Both the position numbers and the translations under genes were made by a program. The notes under the pieces were generated by a model that did not search any database, was not told the DNA's origin, and saw nothing but the letters and a program-made list of their open reading frames with translations. From positions 31,584 to 83,938 of the forward strand of contig JAQTNC010000004.1 of the NCBI GenBank assembly GCA_028714475.1: DNA of 52,355 nt, given 5' to 3'. This document shows, in pieces, positions 49,918-52,355 of the stretch (its first letter is position 1; each line of letters opens with the position of its first letter). This DNA is from Patescibacteria group bacterium. GTDB taxonomy: Bacteria; Patescibacteriota; Patescibacteriia; SG8-24.

Positions 49918-51642
49918 ATGGCTACCATGGGCTCCATCGAGGAATTGCTGGGCAAGAAGAAACCGACGACGGCTCCGAAGGCCGCCGGCGAGAAGTCCGT
50001 CCAGCAGAAGTTCGATGACAAGATGCGGCAAATCAAGCTCAAGGAGAAGGAGGACGAGACCAAGAAAGCCGCGGCCTCGATGGGCTTGGATTACGTCAAT
50101 TTGGTTGGTTTTCCGATTGCGCCGGAAGCCCTGCAGATGATTCCGCGGGCCCAGGCACGAGAGCACAAGGTCATCTGTTTCCTGCAGAGCGGCGACGAGG
50201 TGCGCTTGGCCGCCGTTGACCCCAAGGACCCGGCCATCGAGGAGATTGCCTACCAGGTTCAGGAGCGTACGCACGGCAACCTCAAGACTTACCTAGTCTC
50301 CGAGTACAGCTTCGAGACGGCGGAGAAGATTTATGACGCCTTGCCGGAGGTGAAAGTCATCGTGAAGGGCGTGCAGATCACGGCCGAGGACTTGGAGCGC
50401 TTCCAGCGCGAGGTCAAGACCATCAAGGAATTGAACGAGCACGTGCAGAAGGTTTCCATCACTGATTTCGTGGCACTCATCGTCGCGAGTTCGCTCCGCG
50501 CCAGCGCCTCCGACATCCACATCGAGGCCGAGGAGGAGGAGGTCAAGGTGCGCTACCGCATTGACGGCGTCCTGCATCAGGTGGCGTCGGTCAAGAAGGA
50601 ACTGTGGCCGCGCATCGTCAACCGCTTCAAGCTTTTCTCCGGCCTCAAGCTGAACATCACGAGTTTGCCGCAGGACGGGCGCTTCACCATCTTCCTCTCG
50701 AACGGCGAGAAGGTCGAGGTGCGCGTCTCGACTCTTCCGACCGCTTACGGCGAATCCATCGTCATGCGTCTGCTCAAGTCGTCATCCATCGGGCTGAAGT
50801 TCGACGATCTCGGCGTACGCGGCCGCGCGTGGGAACAGCTCAAGCGCGAGGTGGAACGCCCGAATGGCATGATCATCACGACCGGTCCGACCGGTTCCGG
50901 TAAGACGACGACGCTTTACGCCGTCTTGAGCAAGTTGAATGACGAGGAGACGAAGATCATCACGCTCGAGGATCCGGTCGAATACAAGCTGGCAGGCATC
51001 TCGCAGTCGCAGATCGACAAGAGCAAGGATTACACCTTTGCCAAGGGCTTGAACTCGATTCTCCGTCAGGATCCGGACGTGGTCATGGTCGGCGAGATCC
51101 GCGATTTGGAAACGGCCGAGGTCGCCATCCAGGCGGCACTCACCGGCCACTTGATGATTTCCACCATTCACACCAACTCGGCGGCCGGCGCTATTCCGCG
51201 TTTCCTCTCGATGGGCGTGAAGCCGTTCTTGCTCGCGCCGGCCTTGAATGCCGTCATTGGCCAGCGTCTCGTGCGTCGTATCTGTCCGGACTGCAAGGCA
51301 CCGGACGAGCTCGACGCGGACACGATGAAGCGCGTCCGCGAAACGCTCGCGGCCATCAGCTTGGCGTCGGGCGTGAAGGTGGACCTGGACAAGCTCAAGT
51401 TCTGGAAAGGCAAAGGCTGTGAGACGTGCGCCGGCATCGGACTCAAGGGGCGCATGGGCATCTACGAGATTTTCGCCATGTCGCCGACCATCGAGAAGGT
51501 CATCCTTTCCGGCAATGTTTCGGAATATCAGATGCAGGAAATCGCCGTGAACGAAGGCATGGTGACGATGGCGCAGGACGGGTTGTTGAAGGCGCTCGAC
51601 GGCATTACCACCGTCGAGGAGGTGTTTAGTGTTGCCGAATAG
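49918..51642 (+). CDS. pilB: Type IV pilus assembly / type II secretion ATPase (PilB/GspE)
   Basis: ASDIHIEAEEEEVKVRYRIDG; TGPTGSGKTTTLYAVL; LEDPVEYKL; ICPDCKAP...GCETCAGIGLKGRMGIYEI. Confidence 0.93.
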   Translation: MATMGSIEELLGKKKPTTAPKAAGEKSVQQKFDDKMRQIKLKEKEDETKKAAASMGLDYVNLVGFPIAPEALQMIPRAQAREHKVICFLQSGDEVRLAAVDPKDPAIEEIAYQVQERTHGNLKTYLVSEYSFETAEKIYDALPEVKVIVKGVQITAEDLERFQREVKTIKELNEHVQKVSITDFVALIVASSLRASASDIHIEAEEEEVKVRYRIDGVLHQVASVKKELWPRIVNRFKLFSGLKLNITSLPQDGRFTIFLSNGEKVEVRVSTLPTAYGESIVMRLLKSSSIGLKFDDLGVRGRAWEQLKREVERPNGMIITTGPTGSGKTTTLYAVLSKLNDEETKIITLEDPVEYKLAGISQSQIDKSKDYTFAKGLNSILRQDPDVVMVGEIRDLETAEVAIQAALTGHLMISTIHTNSAAGAIPRFLSMGVKPFLLAPALNAVIGQRLVRRICPDCKAPDELDADTMKRVRETLAAISLASGVKVDLDKLKFWKGKGCETCAGIGLKGRMGIYEIFAMSPTIEKVILSGNVSEYQMQEIAVNEGMVTMAQDGLLKALDGITTVEEVFSVAE

Positions 51643-51842
51643 TTTACGAAAAAGAAGAGTTCTTGCCTTCGACTTTGCTCAGGCAAGAATTTTTTGTATA
51701 ACGGGCGCAAGCTGAATTCTGGCCCGAGCGAAGTCGAGGGTCGGATTTTTGTATTAACAAGAAAACCGTTTCAGCGACTCCGGTGGGATCCGGGTGGCTG
51801 AAACGGTTGTTGGGCGCGGCTGAACCGCGAGGCAAGAGCGCG

Positions 51843-52355
51843 TCACTTGCTTGTGATGGCGGCGAGCTCCGCCTCGGCTTCGCGGTACTGTTCCGTGAAG
51901 GGGTCGGGCAGGTCGAACTCCGCGTGGCTCTTGCGGATGGGCGAAAGGAGCGGGATGCGACGCAGCGTCTCGGCGACCGGCAGCAGCCGGCTGTAGTCGC
52001 GGCCGCGTTCCTTTTGGTAGCGGATGGCCGCCACTGACTGGGCGAAGGCCTGATCGACCCAGACAAATTGGCCCCGCTCATCGAAAATCTTCATGCGCTG
52101 CAGCCAACCGAGCAAGGACAGCTTGCTGGCCTCCGACTCGAGCGGTTCGGGATCCAGCCGGAAGGCTTGGGCAATGGTAGCCAGGTTGTCCGCCCGGACG
52201 TGCTGCCAATGCATGAGGCAGGACAGCTGAACCTCCTTCGACGAGCCGGTGCTGAACTGCCAGCCGTCGGCCACGGTATGGCGTGACACCCGCTGGAACA
52301 TCACCTTGTACCACATCGTCATGAAGGTCGGCTCGTCCCACCCTTCGACCCGTAC
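51843..52355 (-). CDS. Hypothetical protein, 5' end truncated by window edge
   Basis: Frame stays open upstream of 52322 to window end (VRVEGWDEPTF-MTMWYKVMFQRV...). Confidence 0.6.
   Translation of the reverse strand, partial: VRVEGWDEPTFMTMWYKVMFQRVSRHTVADGWQFSTGSSKEVQLSCLMHWQHVRADNLATIAQAFRLDPEPLESEASKLSLLGWLQRMKIFDERGQFVWVDQAFAQSVAAIRYQKERGRDYSRLLPVAETLRRIPLLSPIRKSHAEFDLPDPFTEQYREAEAELAAITSK

Overview
About 52 kb of a GC-rich bacterial chromosome. The gene content is mostly housekeeping and envelope genes: VanW, Hsp20, slipin, two histidine kinases, an ABC exporter, tsaD, tsaE, pilT, rnc, nusB, rpmF, gyrA, rpsA-like, ftsH and a pilB/gspE ATPase. It also carries tRNA-Glu(UUC) and tRNA-Arg(UCG). 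The compact gene order, small hypothetical proteins and secreted proteins look like a Patescibacteria/CPR-type genome; that placement is inference only. A co-oriented block at 18.8-29.0 kb encodes secreted or anchored surface proteins: two cohesin-like, one dockerin-like, WxL-like proteins, a DUF916/LysM-like protein and a repetitive fibre-like protein. The most unusual content lies in five long gene-free intervals: 1-630, 15.5-16.65 kb, 31.0-31.34 kb, 37.8-38.69 kb and 44.75-45.58 kb. These hold mosaic, nested palindromic elements. Short flanking frames and hairpin loops are conserved between copies while the stems differ completely but stay complementary. Filled and apparently empty versions of the same frame can be compared inside this window (for example CCCTTCGACAAG-[hairpin]-CTCAGGG, and GCGCTCGGCC-[hairpin]-GGCCTCGCG). 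One related repeat lies in frame inside tsaD. Other notable points are an orphan structured ncRNA candidate at about 168-320, scrambled tRNA-Glu fragments around the intact tRNA-Glu gene, and heptanucleotide repeats that encode the signal peptides of a cohesin/dockerin pair. All folding and homology statements were made by eye, with no searches run.
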